This document shows, piece by piece, positions 61,207 through 64,000 of a stretch of 64,000 bases of DNA. The stretch spans positions 1 to 64,000 of the forward strand of contig CAWIXN010000002.1 in assembly GCA_963840095.1 (NCBI GenBank), written 5' to 3'. The position numbers and the translations under genes were made by a program. The notes beneath the pieces are model-generated. The model made no database searches, had not been told where the DNA came from, and saw nothing but the letters and a program-made list of their open reading frames with translations. The DNA is from DATBGO01 sp963840095. Lineage in GTDB: Bacteria > Actinomycetota > Actinomycetes > Streptosporangiales > Streptosporangiaceae. Position 1 is the first letter of the stretch. The number at the start of each line of letters is the position of its first letter.

Positions 61207-63633
61207 TCAAACGAGCCCGGTGCGCGCGCCCCAGGCCGCGGCCGCGGCGCGGGAGGAGAGGTTGAGCTTGCGCAGGATGTTGGCCAGGTGCCGGTGGACG
61301 GTGTGCTCGCTCAGCACGAGCCGCCGGGCGATGTCGGGGTTGCTCAATCCCTGCGCGACGAGCTTGAGCACGTCGAGCTCGCGAGGCGTCAGCACCGACG
61401 CGGCCGCACCGGATCCGGCCACCTGCGCCGGCCCGGCCGCTGTGTCCGTGCGCCCGAGCGTAGCCAGCACTTGCGCCATGTCGAGGGTGCGGCCAGCGGC
61501 GTATTCGGCCTCGAAGGCCTCGTCGCCCAGCTCGGCGCGCAGGCGCTGGTGGTCGAGGTCGGCCAGCCGGCCTTCCAGCGGCTCGAGGACGCGGCCCAGG
61601 TCGGCCAGGGCCTGGTCGGCCGCGCCGTGCAGCCGGGCGGACCAGCCCGGGTCGGTCCCGCCGTGGCCGGCCATGGCCAGGCCGATCAGCGCGTAGGCCA
61701 TAAGCGCCTTCATCCCCATGCGCATGGTCAGGTCGAGTGATTCGGTGAACAAGGCCTCGGCCGCGCCTGGCGAGCCGCTGAGGTACTCGGCCAGGCCGAG
61801 GTTGAGCGTCTGGTAGGCGATGCCGTCGCGGTGGTTGAGCGCGCGGAAGATGTCGAGCGCCTCGGCTAGGTGGCGGCGGGCGGCGTCCAGGTCGCCTGCC
61901 GACAGCTCGTAGTTGCCGAGGTTGCCGAGGATCGTCCCAATATGTTGCCGGTCACCGGCCTGGCGGAACAGCGGCAGGGCCTCGGCCACATCGCGGGCCG
62001 CGCCCGCATGGTCTCCCGCAGCGTATGTGGCGTGCGCCCGGGCGGTGAGCAGGAAGCCGGTCAGGTGGGGTTCCCCGAGGCGGCGGGCCAGGCCCAGGCC
62101 CTGCTCGATAAGGGGCAGCGCGGCGCCTCGCTGCCCCTGGCGCAGCAGGATCCAGGCTTGGAGGTGCAGCAGCTCGCCGACCAGGTGGCCGTCCCCGGCG
62201 GCGCGGGCAATGGCCAGCGCTTCCTGGCAGTAGTCCCCGGCGATCGCGTAGCTGCCCATCTGCTGGAGGAGGTCGGCCGCCGCGGCTAACGCCCGGGCGC
62301 GTGGCAGCGTCGGCTCCTGGGCGGCCGGGGCATCCAGGAGCGCCCGCAGCACGTCGGCGCCTTCGGCGGCGTGCCCGCGGGCCCGCCAGTACTCCCGCAG
62401 CGAGGCGGCCAGCCGCAGGCCAGGCTCGGAGTCGGCCTGAGTCAGGCTGAAGCTGATCGCGGCCCGCAGGTTGCCCAGCTCGGCGTCGAGCCGGTCCAGC
62501 CAGGCGGCCTGATCGTCCGCCACGAGCCGCGGCGCGGCCGCCTCGGCCAGGGCCAGGTAGTAATCACGGTGGGCGATCCGGGCACGGCCGGCCGTCGCCG
62601 GGCCCTGCGCGTCCAGCCGCCCGGCGGCGTACTGGCGGACGGTTTCCAGCAGCCGGTACCGGGCCGGGCCGGTACCGGTGTCACCGAACTGCACCAGGTT
62701 CTTGTCCACCAGCGCTAAGAGGTGTGCGACGACCCCTTCCGGAGGCATGTCCTCGCCCGCGGCGACAGCCTCGGCGGCGGTCAGGTCAAATCCCCCAGCG
62801 AACACCGACAGGCGGGCCAGCACCGCCTGCTCGGCGCCGGTCAGCAGATCCCACGACCACTCGACCATCGCCCGCAGCGTCTGCTGCCGCGGCGGGGCCG
62901 CCCGCGACCCCCCGGTCAGCAGGGCGAACCGCTGGTCCAGCCGGGCATCCAGCTCGGCTATCGGCATCACCCGCAGCCGGGCTGCCGCCAGCTCCACGGC
63001 CAGCGGGATGCCATCCAGCCGTCGGCAGACGCGGCCGATGACCGAAGCAGTCTCCTCGTCCCAGGCCAGCCTCACCCCGTGGTGCTCGGCGCGGTCGGTG
63101 AACAGCCGCACGGCCTCGCTGGCCCGGATCGCCGCCGTGCCGTCGCCGTCGGCTGGGGTGCGCATGGAAGGCACCCGGTAGATGCGTTCGCCGTCGACGC
63201 CCAGCGGCTCGCGGCTGGTCGCCAGCAGCGCCAAGTTCGGGCAGCCCCGCAGCAGCGCGTCCGCCAGCTTCGCGCAGGCCCCGATGACGTGCTCGCAGTT
63301 GTCCAGTAGCAGCAGCAGGCCCCGGCCGCTCACCGCCCCCACCAGCGTGTCCAGCACCGGGCGGCCCGGCTCCTGGCGGACGTCCAGCACATCAGCCACG
63401 GTCACCGCCACCAGATCCGGGTCGCCCAGCGGGGCCAGATCGGCGAACCACGCCCCGTCCCCGGCGCCATCGGCCAGCCCCGCCGCTACCCGCAGCCCCA
63501 GCCGGGTCTTGCCCGCCCCGCCCGCACCGGTCAACGTGACCAGTCGCGATCCGCTCACCAACGCGCGGACCGCAGCCAGCTCGTCGTCACGGCCGATGAA
63601 ACTCGACACCTGCGCCGGGAGATTACTGCGCAC
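61207..63633 (-). CDS. Large ATPase-LuxR transcriptional regulator
   Basis: An 808-residue regulator. GTG 63633 opens an NB-ARC/AAA-like ATPase: FIGRDDELAAVRAL, Walker A LTGAGGAGKTRLGLR near 35, Walker B LLLLLDNCEHVIGACAKLAD near 108, and LATSREPLGVDGERIYRVPS. Residues 330-720 are TPR-like helical repeats. The C-terminus is a LuxR/GerE HTH (LTPRELDVLKLVAQGLSNPD, IARRLVLSEHTVHRHLANIL at about 740-800). Such proteins often carry a nucleotide-cyclase domain in front; a decayed one lies directly upstream. It is convergent with the desulfurase gene and may regulate the adjacent peroxiredoxin unit. Confidence 0.9.
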   Translation of the reverse strand: MRSNLPAQVSSFIGRDDELAAVRALVSGSRLVTLTGAGGAGKTRLGLRVAAGLADGAGDGAWFADLAPLGDPDLVAVTVADVLDVRQEPGRPVLDTLVGAVSGRGLLLLLDNCEHVIGACAKLADALLRGCPNLALLATSREPLGVDGERIYRVPSMRTPADGDGTAAIRASEAVRLFTDRAEHHGVRLAWDEETASVIGRVCRRLDGIPLAVELAAARLRVMPIAELDARLDQRFALLTGGSRAAPPRQQTLRAMVEWSWDLLTGAEQAVLARLSVFAGGFDLTAAEAVAAGEDMPPEGVVAHLLALVDKNLVQFGDTGTGPARYRLLETVRQYAAGRLDAQGPATAGRARIAHRDYYLALAEAAAPRLVADDQAAWLDRLDAELGNLRAAISFSLTQADSEPGLRLAASLREYWRARGHAAEGADVLRALLDAPAAQEPTLPRARALAAAADLLQQMGSYAIAGDYCQEALAIARAAGDGHLVGELLHLQAWILLRQGQRGAALPLIEQGLGLARRLGEPHLTGFLLTARAHATYAAGDHAGAARDVAEALPLFRQAGDRQHIGTILGNLGNYELSAGDLDAARRHLAEALDIFRALNHRDGIAYQTLNLGLAEYLSGSPGAAEALFTESLDLTMRMGMKALMAYALIGLAMAGHGGTDPGWSARLHGAADQALADLGRVLEPLEGRLADLDHQRLRAELGDEAFEAEYAAGRTLDMAQVLATLGRTDTAAGPAQVAGSGAAASVLTPRELDVLKLVAQGLSNPDIARRLVLSEHTVHRHLANILRKLNLSSRAAAAAWGARTGLV

Positions 63634-63635
63634 CC

Positions 63636-63943
63636 TCGGATCCTCCAGCTACCCGCAACGGCGGGACGGCCGCCGACAAGCCCTCGGCCCGCAGCTCGGA
63701 GATCTGCTCGGGCGGGCCCTCGGCCACGCAAGTGACACCAGCGCCCGCTGCATTGGATCACCGCGTCCACACATGCCCGCGGCGAGGCAAACACCGCGAA
63801 AACCCCATCGCCCAGGGTGACGACTTCCTCGCCGGCCGGTGATGATCAGCCAGCACCCCCGCCCACGCGTCCCCCAGCCGCTGCACCATCGCGGTGGAGT
63901 CCTCGATGTCGATGAACAATAATGTGAGCGTCTGCGTGGCCAT
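63636..63943 (-). pseudogene. Class III nucleotidyl cyclase domain remnant
   Basis: From ATG 63943 the minus strand reads TLTLLFIDIEDSTAMVQRLG with the first metal-binding Asp, then ADHHRP; EEVVTLGDGVFAVFASPRAC follows in another frame and VTCVAEGPPEQISELRAEGL in a third. The second metal-binding region and most of the catalytic core are deleted. The last frame overlaps the GTG of the LuxR-type gene, so the two were probably one fused or coupled gene. Confidence 0.6.
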
Positions 63944-64000
63944 CAGCCCAGGGCTTCTCCTCGAGGTCGACGCAACCGCACCGGCCAGAAAGCCACTGGC

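Overview
The window comes from a GC-rich actinobacterium. The evidence is strong third-position GC, GTG starts, AGGAGG-type ribosome sites, promoters that place the start codon at the transcript end, a PucR-type regulator and relics of actinomycete conjugative elements. I cannot name the genus. Intact operons alternate with stretches of broken mobile DNA. Frameshifts cluster in the mobile relics while most metabolic genes are clean, so the breaks look mostly biological.

Left part (1-14 kb). A broken IS110 transposase, a broken DUF4268 gene, an AT-richer membrane-protein gene and a shattered tyrosine integrase lead to a 47-bp repeat. The repeat is the 3' part of a tRNA-Thr(GGT) gene, and a second exact copy lies 4.4 kb on. 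Between the copies are a four-gene operon (HTH regulator, Clp-N-like protein, ABC ATPase, ABC permease) and a HigB/HigA-type toxin-antitoxin pair, each under a clear inverted-repeat operator. After the second copy come a sigma/anti-sigma/HAD-dehalogenase operon, an SDR, a peroxiredoxin and a 600-bp mosaic of transposase, integrase and DUF2637 fragments.

Hydrogenase block (14-24.3 kb). Eight overlapping genes encode HdrC, HdrB, HdrA, MvhD, MvhG, MvhA, a maturation protease and HypA, with hypC nearby on the other strand. This is a cytoplasmic group-3 [NiFe]-hydrogenase joined to a heterodisulfide-reductase-like module, of the kind known from methanogens. HdrA carries an inserted GltD-like NAD(P)H module and one apparent frameshift.

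Acetone block (24.3-36 kb). Fragments of a relaxase, a coupling protein and the HigA antitoxin precede an acyl-CoA ligase. Then come a GAF/PucR regulator and divergent acetone carboxylase genes acxA-acxB-acxC. A near-identical second copy of the ligase lies exactly 20,088 bp downstream, followed by an amidase.

Conflict island (38.9-45.5 kb and 49.9-54.7 kb). Between and beyond the ligase copies are predicted conflict or defence genes: two SLATT-like two-TM proteins, a deoxyribosyltransferase/TIR-like protein with a TPR-like tail, a TIR protein, a KGGVGR NTPase fused to pentapeptide repeats and a SLATT-like tail, and another two-TM protein. Further on, a TIR-NTPase is followed in the same frame, after one TGA, by a protein with exactly twenty 48-residue TPR-type repeats. 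This is the best candidate for an undescribed system.

Right part (55-64 kb). A membrane-anchored methyltransferase, IS21 and antitoxin debris, a 1-Cys peroxiredoxin, a PIG-L deacetylase with a cyclic-nucleotide-binding-like domain inside it, a class V aminotransferase/MoCo-sulfurase-like enzyme, a DUF4395 relic, and a large ATPase-LuxR regulator behind a decayed cyclase domain.
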